This document shows positions 55,845-63,941 of a stretch of DNA of 64,000 nt, one piece after another. Source of the stretch: Psychrobacter jeotgali (GTDB lineage Bacteria > Pseudomonadota > Gammaproteobacteria > Pseudomonadales > Moraxellaceae); the NCBI RefSeq assembly GCF_904846315.1, contig NZ_CAJHAF010000001.1, positions 620,001 to 684,000 of the forward strand, written 5' to 3'. Each line of letters begins with the position of its first letter. Within the stretch, counting starts at the first letter, position 1. The notes under the pieces were generated by a model. The model was not told the origin of the DNA. It ran no database searches and was given only the letters and a program-made list of their open reading frames with translations. The position numbers were made by a program, and so were the translations under genes.

Positions 55845-56408
55845 TTATAGCTTGGAAAAGAATTTGTGCGTCGGAACGACTAGCGCTGCCGCTAATACCG
55901 CTTTAATAATGCCGCCGATAATAAACGGATATAAACCAAACTGCAGAACCGTACCTTTAGGGACAAAAAGGGATAAGTGGATTAAGCCAAATACAAAAAC
56001 CACCGCAGTAGCGACAAGGGCAACCACGGTGCTCATGACGTAACTTTTTAGAATGCCTTTATCACTGAAGTAACCCAAAATGGCGACAGAAGCGATAAAT
56101 CCATATAAATAACCGCCAGTAGGCCCAAAGAAGGCGGCAATGCCAGCCGAACCATTAGCAAACACCGGTAGCCCGATAGCGCCTTGGAACAAATATAAGA
56201 GTACCGCGGCGATACCTGCTTTTCTACCTAACGATAGCCCAACGACCGTAACTGCTAGGGTTTGCCCGGTGATAGGCACCGGATACATGGGGACTGAAAC
56301 CTGTGCCAATAAAGCAATCATTATCGACCCAAAAATAGCCTTTATAAAAAAAGCGGTCTGCTCATGAGACATAAACCAGCGTTTGGTTGATGTTAATACG
56401 GTTGTCAT
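55845..56408 (-). CDS. bioY: Biotin transporter BioY
   Basis: Substrate-binding membrane component for biotin uptake, 187 residues with about five to six helices. The family core VPMYPVPITGQTLAVTVVGLSLGRKAG and YLFQGAIGLPVFANGSAGIAAFFGPTGGYL is intact. No bioMN genes are adjacent, so it may work alone or with a shared ECF module elsewhere. Divergent from the BPL_N-type gene, with an inverted repeat in the spacer. Confidence 0.93.
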   Translation of the reverse strand: MTTVLTSTKRWFMSHEQTAFFIKAIFGSIMIALLAQVSVPMYPVPITGQTLAVTVVGLSLGRKAGIAAVLLYLFQGAIGLPVFANGSAGIAAFFGPTGGYLYGFIASVAILGYFSDKGILKSYVMSTVVALVATAVVFVFGLIHLSLFVPKGTVLQFGLYPFIIGGIIKAVLAAALVVPTHKFFSKL

Positions 56409-56431
56409 GGTGATTCCCTTCTTATTAATAT

Positions 56432-56470
56432 ATAGTGTACGACTGTGTACCAGAAATTAAAGTATACTAT
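56432..56470. promoter_or_regulatory. Candidate operator between bioY and the BPL_N-type gene
   Basis: ATAGTGTAC (56432-56440) and GTATACTAT (56462-56470) are inverted, 8 of 9 matching, with 21 bases between. A further GTGTAC lies at 56445. It could be a biotin-responsive site, though it does not match the E. coli BirA box. Confidence 0.35.
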
Positions 56471-56506
56471 TGCACGCTAGGTTTCAACTTTTATTTTAGC
56501 GGCTGC

Positions 56507-57319
56507 ATGGATATAACCTTTATGGTAAATGAGATTACAATTTGGGTGTATGATGACGAGGGTACAAGTGAGCTTAGCGTAAAATCCGTCTTAGCTACTG
56601 TACAAAAAAAGCTGAAAACAGCTGGTATTATAACCATACAAACCATCTCTAGCGCTGACATTCTTAACCATAAACTTGCCAGCAAGTCGCCAGGCAAAGG
56701 TGTTTTAATCATGCCGGGTGGTGCTGACTTGCCTTATTGCCAAAAGCTTAACGGGCTAGGTAATGATATTATCCGCCAGTTTATTAGTAAAGGTAATATT
56801 TATATTGGCATTTGTGCTGGCGGCTATTATGGGGCGCGGGAAATTGAATTCTCTGGAGCTGGCTATGAGATTAATGGCGCTCGCGAATTAGCGTTTTTCA
56901 CAGGAACTGCCATCGGTAGTATAAAAGAATTTACTAATGGGCAGTACTACGATGAAAAAGTTGGGTCTAAAGCTATCGTCACTTTAGACTACGCTAATGG
57001 TCAGCAAGACGAGGTTTATTATCATGGCGGTGCATACTTTTTAGCCGATGCAGATGCTGAGTTTGAAGCTTTAGCCACCTATAGCAATGGTCATAATGCG
57101 GTGGTTAGTGGCAATATTGGTGAAGGGAAGTATTTACTTTCGGGCGTACATTTTGAGCTGTGTCCGATTATGTATGAGAGATATGTAGTCGCTCAAGCAG
57201 ATGACACTGGTATAGAAAAAGAGAGCAATTTATTATTAGCCATCAGCAATGAGCATTATGGCGAGTTTATTTATAAAGAGATTGATAAAATGATAGCAGG
57301 GGTGTTTGAAAAGAATTAA
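56507..57319 (+). CDS. Stand-alone BPL_N-type (biotin-protein ligase N-terminal) protein
   Basis: A class I glutamine amidotransferase-like protein of about 270 residues. A flavodoxin-like core starts ITIWVYDDEGTSELSVKSVL. It has the nucleophile elbow YIGICAGGYYGARE (Cys), GVLIMPGGADLPYCQKLN and the late SGVHFELCP (His). This resembles the N-terminal domain of eukaryotic biotin-protein ligases rather than a ligase: there is no catalytic GRGR motif. Next to bioY it may act in biotin metabolism; function unproven. ATG at 56507 or 56522; neither has a strong ribosome site. Confidence 0.7.
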   Translation: MDITFMVNEITIWVYDDEGTSELSVKSVLATVQKKLKTAGIITIQTISSADILNHKLASKSPGKGVLIMPGGADLPYCQKLNGLGNDIIRQFISKGNIYIGICAGGYYGAREIEFSGAGYEINGARELAFFTGTAIGSIKEFTNGQYYDEKVGSKAIVTLDYANGQQDEVYYHGGAYFLADADAEFEALATYSNGHNAVVSGNIGEGKYLLSGVHFELCPIMYERYVVAQADDTGIEKESNLLLAISNEHYGEFIYKEIDKMIAGVFEKN

Positions 57320-57646
57320 CCTTAGATATCTTTATATCTAAAGTCGATGCTCTTTAAAAATAATATATCAGTAGCGCATTTAAATCTCTTCTATAACAGT
57401 TTTAATTTCAGCTGACTATAGATATCTAGATATAGGAAACCTATAGTATTCGGAGTAAATAGCTATAAAAATAATCGCTATTTAGAATCAATGGCTACGT
57501 TTACGTTAATAAGCGCTTACTTACGGATACATAGTGATTTGCTATAATAAGCACTCGGCTAATTACAAAGCTAGCTACTCTTTATTGTTATCATTGGTAT
57601 TGCTATTTTAGGCAATGATGCTCACTATTTTGGTTAATTTATTCCT
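57320..57646. other. Spacer without a recognised gene
   Basis: About 327 AT-rich bases with small palindromes such as AGATATCTTTATATCT (near 57326). It should contain the promoter of the queD-like operon. Nothing else was seen. Confidence 0.4.
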
Positions 57647-58267
57647 ATGCGTATTCGTAAACTCTTTAAATTTGAAAATGCCCATATCGTTCGTAATTGT
57701 AGCTCTGAGCGCTGCAAGCACTCTATTCACGGGCACAGTTATCAAATTGAATTGATTTTGGAAGCCCACAGTCTTGATCATGGACAGATGGTTTATGATT
57801 TTGGTCTACTAAAATCGTCGATTAAAGATATTATTGATAGTTTTGACCATGCGATATGTTTTTGGAATCAAGACGATCCTGAATATATTGCCGCCTGTAA
57901 AAAGTTTAGCGCACGTTGGATAAGTCTGCCGATATCACCATCAGCTGAGCAGTTCTCGCGGGTGATATTCTTTTGGGCGCAAGAAATTTTAGCGCAAACG
58001 AAGATGCAAAATGGCGAAGCGGATGTCAATGTATACTCCGTTATTGCCCACGAAACCGCTACTGGCTATGCGCAGTGTTTTGCTGAAGATGTAGCAAACG
58101 CACAAATGGGTAAGCTCATACTAGAAGATTTTGAATTTAGCGAACAAGTTCAAAGTGAGTGGCACGATCCTGAGCTTTATGCCAAGCTAATTCGTGGCGA
58201 GCGTTTTGTTAATCCTAAAGTGACCATTCAAGTTCATGAAAAAACGCAGGGAAAGTCTGATGTCTAA
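57647..58267 (+). CDS. 6-carboxytetrahydropterin synthase-like protein (QueD family)
   Basis: T-fold pterin enzyme, 206 residues, about 80 more than E. coli QueD. Zinc ligands are seen as His13 (ENAHIV) and HGH (KHSIHGHSYQ), with a Cys (ERCKH) at the position of the catalytic Cys. FDHAICFW and AHETATGYAQCF carry the catalytic Asp-His and substrate Glu. It would act in queuosine precursor synthesis, but the longer C-terminal part is not explained. The stop overlaps tsaE by eight bases, so they are cotranslated. Confidence 0.82.
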   Translation: MRIRKLFKFENAHIVRNCSSERCKHSIHGHSYQIELILEAHSLDHGQMVYDFGLLKSSIKDIIDSFDHAICFWNQDDPEYIAACKKFSARWISLPISPSAEQFSRVIFFWAQEILAQTKMQNGEADVNVYSVIAHETATGYAQCFAEDVANAQMGKLILEDFEFSEQVQSEWHDPELYAKLIRGERFVNPKVTIQVHEKTQGKSDV

Positions 58268-58778
58268 CACTACTGATACCTCTATTAATGACCAACAATT
58301 TCGCATATTAACCTTGCATTCTGAGGATGAGACTCAGCATCTAGCGGAACAACTTGCCGCTTTGGTGTTGTCAGGTAGCGTCTGGCTTTCAGGTGACTTG
58401 GGTGCTGGTAAGACCACTTTGACTCGTTATTGGTTGCAAGCGTTGGGTCATAAAGGGGCGGTCAAGAGTCCGACTTATACCTTGGTTGAGCCTTATAGCA
58501 TCGAGCAAGCTAAAGGCAGGCCTAAGTTGGTTTATCATACGGATTTATATCGTATACAGGATCCTGAAGAGTTGTCGCTCATTGGGTTCGATGAGTATCT
58601 TGATGATCCTCATGCGCTAGTGCTTATAGAGTGGCCGAGCCGTGCTGATAGCTATTTGCCTCCGCCAACCTTATTTATTGATGTTACTCAAGGCGTTGAT
58701 GACTCTCGTCAAGTTGAAGTGCGTCTATCCAAAGTAGGGCAAGAAAAAGGATTAGACTTATCCACTCTAACAGTTTGA
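58260..58778 (+). CDS. tsaE: tRNA t6A37 threonylcarbamoyltransferase ATPase TsaE
   Basis: P-loop ATPase needed with TsaB/TsaD for the t6A37 modification of ANN-decoding tRNAs. GDLGAGKTTLTRYWLQALGH (Walker A), SPTYTLVEPYS and HTDLYRIQDPEELSLIGFDEYL follow the family. I start at 58260, where GGAAAG lies five bases upstream, rather than 58236. 172 residues. First gene of the conserved tsaE-mutL-miaA-hfq string. Confidence 0.93.
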   Translation: MSNTTDTSINDQQFRILTLHSEDETQHLAEQLAALVLSGSVWLSGDLGAGKTTLTRYWLQALGHKGAVKSPTYTLVEPYSIEQAKGRPKLVYHTDLYRIQDPEELSLIGFDEYLDDPHALVLIEWPSRADSYLPPPTLFIDVTQGVDDSRQVEVRLSKVGQEKGLDLSTLTV

Positions 58779-58825
58779 TTGCTTTATTTGATTATCTCAT
58801 TTGACTACCTCAGTTGATTAGCTAA
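58774..58825. repeat. 13-bp-period tandem repeat, 4 units, over the tsaE stop
   Basis: TTTGATTGCTTTA, TTTGATTATCTCA, TTTGACTACCTCA and GTTGATTAGCTAA at 58774, 58787, 58800 and 58813. The tsaE stop TGA (58776-58778) lies in the first unit. Confidence 0.85.
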
Positions 58826-58843
58826 AAAACACGACCTTCAATA

Positions 58844-60667
58844 ATGCCAGATAAGCACTCCTATACCCGTATCAAAAAATTATCGCCGCTGCTAATCAAT
58901 CAATTGGCAGCAGGTGAGGTCGTCACTCGCCCCGCAGCCGTAGTCAAAGAGCTGCTCGAAAATGCCATAGATGCTGGTGCTACTGATATTGAGATTCGCA
59001 TCACTGAGGGCGGTATGGGTATGATTGAGGTCATAGATAATGGTATGGGGATTCATCCTGATGATATGGTGATGGCCATTACTCGTCATGCGACCAGTAA
59101 AGTCGCTGATGTGGCTAATTTGCAAGGTATTCGCACTTTGGGCTTTCGCGGTGAGGCGCTAGCAGCAACGGCGGCAGTCTCACGTTTGACGCTAGCCAGT
59201 AGTCATGATGATAGTGGCGTTGGTCGTCAGCTCCAAGTCGCTGGCATATTGGCTGAGACGCCAATTTTGACGCCAGTGGTGCATAACCGTGGTACTACTG
59301 TGACCGTAAAGGATTTATATTTTAATGTGCCGGCACGGCGCGGTAATCTTAAATCTATGGCGACTGAATTTAACCATATCGAAAATATCGTTCGTGAAGT
59401 GGCGCTGGCACGTGCTGATATAACGCTCAGCCTTTATCATGATAATAAAAAACGTTTAGCACTATTTGCACAGCCTTCACAGTCTAAAAACGCGCCGCTT
59501 GAAAGTTTAAATCATAGCGATAATGCCTTGTCTCAATTACCGCTGGCACGACTTGAGCAAGCTCTAGGCGTAGTATTAACTGACCATGCCATAGCCATTA
59601 CAGTAGATTTGTCCAGCCTTGTGCAACAGTCTGCCGATGCTATTGATAAGCAAAACCTGAGTAATAAAGCCAGTATCAGTGGCTGGTTATGGCCTATGTG
59701 CGATCAGCAGCAGACGTTACCCAAGCTGCTTTATATTAACGGGCGCTTGGTAAAAGAACCCATCATTAGCAATCAGCTGCGCCAGCTCGCTCAATCCGCT
59801 CAGCTTAATGGAGTAGGTTATGCGCTTTATTTTGAGCTGCCGTATCAATGGCTCAATGTTAATGTGCATCCATCTAAGCAGCGAATTAAAATCAGCCCGC
59901 TGAACAATATTATGGCGCATTTAAGCCATGCCATTCAGCTTAAGCTCAAAACCTTAACGTTATCTAATAAGCCAGCTACAGAACCTGCAAAACGAAATCT
60001 AGATAGCGATGCTGCGGTTGGCTCAAGGTATACATTTTCAGACTCGCAAGTACAAACGCCAAAACGAAACTATCAGTATGTAGCCGCTGAGCAATATTCA
60101 ACGCCATCAACAAATACTCCGATAGATGCTGATAATGACCTGACGGCTGCAAGTCATCAAAACGCTCAACAATACAGCTATAAGGACTATTCTCAAGACG
60201 ACGATAAAGACCATACTAAAGATCATCCTAAAAACAGCGCTGACAGCTTGAGCTCTTTTGCTAATGTGCGAACCACAGATCTAAAAGCCCAAGCTTCTTT
60301 ACCGTACTGTTTAGATGTTATTAGCCACTTACCAGTTAATACCAGCCTGGCTGAAGGTTATCCGTTGGATTCAACGCCACTGCCGTTGCTATTATTTTAT
60401 GATAAAGGCCAGTTAATACTTATTAGTAAGAAGGTTTGGCAAGCACACTTAAAACAACTGTTTGAAAGCCACTCATTGCATGAAAATGCAGCGCCAACGA
60501 GCGCTATTGAAGTTAACCAGCAGATAGCCAGTTATGCCACACGAATGTCAGCGCAAGATTTGGTAGCGTTTAGCAGCGATATTGAAGCGCTACTACTTAA
60601 ACAGTCAATCAAAGTTGTCGATAGTCATCATCTCGTTACCTCAATGCTCTCCTTTGCATCAATTTAA
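58844..60667 (+). CDS. mutL: DNA mismatch repair protein MutL
   Basis: ATPase that links MutS mismatch recognition to strand incision. The GHKL ATPase is intact: LLINQLAAGEVVTRPAAVVK, ENAIDAGATDIEI, IDNGMGIH, TRHATSKV and RTLGFRGEALAA. The transducer domain ends with VNVHPSKQRIK. A disordered linker (about 385-490) and a C-terminal dimer domain follow. I see no DQHAxxE endonuclease motif, as in MutL of MutH-containing or incision-lacking species. 607 residues. Confidence 0.95.
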   Translation: MPDKHSYTRIKKLSPLLINQLAAGEVVTRPAAVVKELLENAIDAGATDIEIRITEGGMGMIEVIDNGMGIHPDDMVMAITRHATSKVADVANLQGIRTLGFRGEALAATAAVSRLTLASSHDDSGVGRQLQVAGILAETPILTPVVHNRGTTVTVKDLYFNVPARRGNLKSMATEFNHIENIVREVALARADITLSLYHDNKKRLALFAQPSQSKNAPLESLNHSDNALSQLPLARLEQALGVVLTDHAIAITVDLSSLVQQSADAIDKQNLSNKASISGWLWPMCDQQQTLPKLLYINGRLVKEPIISNQLRQLAQSAQLNGVGYALYFELPYQWLNVNVHPSKQRIKISPLNNIMAHLSHAIQLKLKTLTLSNKPATEPAKRNLDSDAAVGSRYTFSDSQVQTPKRNYQYVAAEQYSTPSTNTPIDADNDLTAASHQNAQQYSYKDYSQDDDKDHTKDHPKNSADSLSSFANVRTTDLKAQASLPYCLDVISHLPVNTSLAEGYPLDSTPLPLLLFYDKGQLILISKKVWQAHLKQLFESHSLHENAAPTSAIEVNQQIASYATRMSAQDLVAFSSDIEALLLKQSIKVVDSHHLVTSMLSFASI

Positions 60668-60703
60668 CATTTACCTCTGTAATAATACTGCTAAGGCATC
60701 ATT

Positions 60704-61831
60704 ATGCATTCTTCATCTGTGTTATCGTCTCATAAATTGCAGGATAATAGCGTGGTATGCCTGATGGCGCCTACCGCTAGTGGTAAGACGGCATTGGCTT
60801 ATGAATTATATGATACAGGGCGTTATGAGCTGATATCGGTAGATTCAGCACTGATCTATCGCGATATGAATATCGGTACTGCTAAACCAACCGCCGCTGA
60901 GCTTGAGCGTTATCCTCATCATTTAGTCAACATCATTGACCCGACCCAAAGCTATAGCGTAGCTGAATTCGTCAGCGATGTAGAGAGACTTATCGATAAG
61001 TGTCATCAAAAAGGTAAAATACCGTTATTAATAGGCGGTACGATGATGTATTACATGGCGCTACTTGAGGGGCTGTCACCAGTACCTGATAGTGATGCCA
61101 ACGTACGTGAGCAAGTCGAGCAGTGGCGACAAACCGATGGTATTGATACATTATATGATTATTTAGCTAAGGTCGATCCTATCAGTCATGCGCGCCTAAA
61201 AGCTACTGATAGTCAGCGTATTACTCGCGCGGTTGAAGTCTATTTACAAACTCAAATACCGATAAGTAAATGGCAGCAACAGCCTAAACGGGCATTGGCT
61301 CATAACCCCAAGCAACAATGGCATGCTTTAGTCGTTATGCCGGAACGAGCTTGGTTACATGAGCGTATTGCTCAGCGTTTAGATATTATGTGGAATGAGG
61401 GATTGGTCGGTGAAGTTATTGGTTTACTTGAGCGCTATACTTTAACTCCCGATATGCCTGCTATGCGCTGTGTGGGTTATCGGCAGGTGCTAGAGTATTT
61501 AGTACAAATCAATCACCCTATATTTGAGCAGCCGCATGTAAATAAGCAAAAGTTTTACGATGCTTTTAATAGCTCTGCAAACAGTAATGATCCATTAGTA
61601 GTCAGTGCTCAAAAAGAGCGGCTTGCTTATCAGAAAATGCAAGATAAATCATTATACGCCACCAGACAATTGGCAAAGCGTCAATATACATGGCTGCGAA
61701 AGTTGACCAAGCTGGTTGATTCTGAGCTTCCAACTTCATTAGCACCATCAGATTTATCAGATGATGAAGGTTATAATATAAAGGTAAGTTCACTAACCAC
61801 TATGACGCAGGCGGAAGAATATTTACTTTAA
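60704..61831 (+). CDS. miaA: tRNA dimethylallyltransferase
   Basis: Adds the isopentenyl group to A37 of tRNAs reading UNN codons. P-loop APTASGKTALAYELY near 21-35, DSALIYRDMNIGTAKPT near 45-61, GGTMMYYMALLEGLSPVP and MRCVGYRQVLEYL are conserved, ending ATRQLAKRQYTWLRKL. At 375 residues it exceeds E. coli MiaA (316); an insertion of about 30-35 residues (EQPHVNKQKFYDAF...) lies just before the ATRQLAKRQ motif, and the C-terminus is extended. Confidence 0.94.
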   Translation: MHSSSVLSSHKLQDNSVVCLMAPTASGKTALAYELYDTGRYELISVDSALIYRDMNIGTAKPTAAELERYPHHLVNIIDPTQSYSVAEFVSDVERLIDKCHQKGKIPLLIGGTMMYYMALLEGLSPVPDSDANVREQVEQWRQTDGIDTLYDYLAKVDPISHARLKATDSQRITRAVEVYLQTQIPISKWQQQPKRALAHNPKQQWHALVVMPERAWLHERIAQRLDIMWNEGLVGEVIGLLERYTLTPDMPAMRCVGYRQVLEYLVQINHPIFEQPHVNKQKFYDAFNSSANSNDPLVVSAQKERLAYQKMQDKSLYATRQLAKRQYTWLRKLTKLVDSELPTSLAPSDLSDDEGYNIKVSSLTTMTQAEEYLL

Positions 61832-61885
61832 AAGTCGTTAATATCATTACCATCATCGCTATACATGATAATATAGATTAGAGTA

Positions 61886-61914
61886 TTGACAGTTCTAAAA
61901 ATTTGCTAACAAAT
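61886..61914 (+). promoter_or_regulatory. Possible promoter upstream of hfq
   Basis: TTGACA at 61886-61891 and a weak -10-like ACAAAT about 17 bases on. A hairpin (61906-61936; CTAACAAATAG.. / ..CTATTGTTAG) lies in the same 285-base spacer. Confidence 0.35.
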
Positions 61915-62116
61915 AGGCTATAAAGGCTATTGTTAGAAACAAGTAGTTACTTAAAATACTTACAATAGACCAGTATTAACGATAAAGTAGAACGATTCAA
62001 GAAAAATAAATGCTGATTTAGATACGTATTATTAATAAAACTTATTACGGTATCTGCATATAACCATTATAATTGAATTAGCACATTATAATTAGATAAT
62101 AATTAGGAGAAATTCC

Positions 62117-62635
62117 ATGTCAAAAGGACAAACCTTACAAGATCCGTTTTTGAACTCTTTGCGTAAAGATCGCATTCCTGTTTCTATATTTCTGGTAAAT
62201 GGTATCAAGCTGCAAGGTCAGATTGAATCGTTCGACCAGTATGTGGTACTGCTCAAAAACACCGTCAGTCAAATGGTATATAAGCATGCTATTTCGACTG
62301 TTGTACCTGCACGCAATCCTCGTACTGGTGGTACCACAACTACTGGCATGCAATCACAAGGTAGTGTTGGTGGTTATCAAGGCGGTGGTATCAGCGGTGG
62401 CTTTGATCGTGGTGGCGCTACGAGTAGTGGCTTTGAAGAGCGTGGCTTTGCTTCTAACCGCAGCGGTTTTAATCGTAGTGGTTTTGGTCAAGAGCGGGGT
62501 TTTGAGCGAGGAAGCTTCGGTCAAGATCGAGGCTTTGAGCGCGGTGGCTTAGGTCAAGATCGTGGTTTTGAAGAGCGGACCGAAAGCCCAGGCTTTGAGA
62601 ACCAAACGACAGAAAATAATGACGATAACACCTAA
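62117..62635 (+). CDS. hfq: RNA chaperone Hfq with long glycine-rich tail
   Basis: Hexameric Sm-like protein that pairs small RNAs with mRNAs. The Sm core, residues 1-68, is standard ([39 protein letters not shown]). It is followed by about 100 Gly, Arg, Phe, Ser-rich residues, with three 11-residue repeats of the G-F-G-Q-(E/D)-R-G-F-E-R-G type at 122-154, and an acidic end. E. coli Hfq is 102 residues. Long Gly-rich tails are known in Moraxellaceae. AGGAG precedes the ATG. Confidence 0.96.
   Translation: MSKGQTLQDPFLNSLRKDRIPVSIFLVNGIKLQGQIESFDQYVVLLKNTVSQMVYKHAISTVVPARNPRTGGTTTTGMQSQGSVGGYQGGGISGGFDRGGATSSGFEERGFASNRSGFNRSGFGQERGFERGSFGQDRGFERGGLGQDRGFEERTESPGFENQTTENNDDNT
62480..62578 (+). 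repeat. Three 33-bp coding repeats in the hfq tail
   Basis: In-frame units of 11 codons (residues 122-132, 133-143, 144-154) that code for near-identical FGQ(E/D)RGFERG peptides. Copy number could vary without a frameshift. Confidence 0.85.
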
Positions 62636-62719
62636 CATTAAGGTGCCTGTGTTAACCACCAGAATATTAAGGCTTTAGCTTAGTTCTGGTGGTAATTAAT
62701 AATTATGCTATTATTTGTT

Positions 62720-62746
62720 AGACCTGCTATATAGTGGGTCTTTTTT
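62720..62746 (+). terminator. Intrinsic terminator after hfq
   Basis: AGACC..TATATA..GGGTCT hairpin (62720-62742) running into six Ts. An additional inverted repeat AACCACCAGAA / TTCTGGTGGT lies at about 62654-62693. Confidence 0.72.
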
Positions 62747-62896
62747 GTATCGGTGCTTTCTTTTCCATATTAAAATGTGTCACAAACTCGAATGAGTGAC
62801 AAAAAGGGGTCGAGCAGAGATTGTGCTTGATGTTATTAATCTTGGGCGGAATATAGTAAAATAAGCCATCAATCAATAATCAACACCGAGTGAGCA

Positions 62897-63898
62897 ATGA
62901 ATAATAATCCCAGCCACCTTACCCACGAGCAGTTTATTGCAACCGCTATCGAGGCTATCAATACTGAAAAATCTGCGCTAGCATTATTGACTGAGCAAAT
63001 AGACGATAGATTCGCTCAAGCTTGCGATATTATTCTGGCATGTAAAGGTCGGGTAGTGGTCACAGGCATGGGTAAGTCGGGCTTAATAGGGCGCAAAATT
63101 GCTGCTACTTTTGCTTCTACAGGGACACCTGCATTTTTTATGCATCCTGGCGAAGCGGGTCATGGCGACTTAGGGATGCTGGTGAAGGGCGATGTGTTAT
63201 TAGCTATTTCTAACTCGGGTGAGTCTGATGAGATTAAAATGCTATTGCCGGTGGTCAAACGCTTAGTTATTCCTTTGATCAGTATCAGTCGTGACAAACG
63301 CGGTATGTTGCCACGCGCAGCCGATATTGTATTGACCTTGGGCAAATCACAAGAAGCCTGTCCGCTGAATTTGGCACCCACTTCTAGCACTACTGCTACT
63401 TTAGCTTTAGGGGATGCTTTGGCAGTAGCGCTAGTGCATGCAAGAGGTTTTACTTCAGAGGATTTTGCTTTATCGCATCCTGCTGGGGCGCTTGGTCGTC
63501 AGCTATTGACTCAGGTTCAAGATTTGATGCATACCAGCTCGGAAAACCTTCCCTTAATTCACCAGCAAGCGCCTTTAAATGATGCTCTGTTTATCATGTC
63601 TAATGGGCGTTTGGGCATGACCGTGGTGACTGATAATGATAGTGATGATAAAAAGGTGGTGGGTATCTTTACTGATGGCGATTTGCGCCGAGTATTAGAA
63701 AAAGGCATTGATTTAGCTACGCCCATGTCTGAGGTGATGACCACCAATCCGCGTTCAGTTAGCAAAACCATGCGTGCCTCTGATGCTTTAAGTGTGATGA
63801 ATGAGCATAGCATTACTCAGCTTTTGGTCATGGACGATGATAAGCATTTAGAAGCGGTTATTACCCTGCATGATTTGCTACAAGCTGGGGTGAAGTAA
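62897..63898 (+). CDS. kdsD: D-arabinose 5-phosphate isomerase
   Basis: Interconverts ribulose-5-phosphate and arabinose-5-phosphate, the first committed step to Kdo of lipopolysaccharide. 333 residues. SIS domain: GRVVVTGMGKSGLIGRKIA, HPGEAGHGDLGMLVKGD, SNSGESDEIKMLLP and TSSTTATLALGDALAVAL. The tandem CBS domains run from about 210 to the end. No ribosome site stronger than GAG precedes the ATG. It is followed after 43 bases by the start of kdsC. Confidence 0.94.
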   Translation: MNNNPSHLTHEQFIATAIEAINTEKSALALLTEQIDDRFAQACDIILACKGRVVVTGMGKSGLIGRKIAATFASTGTPAFFMHPGEAGHGDLGMLVKGDVLLAISNSGESDEIKMLLPVVKRLVIPLISISRDKRGMLPRAADIVLTLGKSQEACPLNLAPTSSTTATLALGDALAVALVHARGFTSEDFALSHPAGALGRQLLTQVQDLMHTSSENLPLIHQQAPLNDALFIMSNGRLGMTVVTDNDSDDKKVVGIFTDGDLRRVLEKGIDLATPMSEVMTTNPRSVSKTMRASDALSVMNEHSITQLLVMDDDKHLEAVITLHDLLQAGVK

Positions 63899-63941
63899 TA
63901 GTTTTTTTTGATAAAAAATAGTGTTTTATAAGAGATAGATT

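Noticed and set aside
56432..56470. Classical BirA operator before bioY
   Set aside because: No TTGTAAACC or GGTTTACAA arms, and the spacing is wrong. Kept only as an unassigned inverted repeat.
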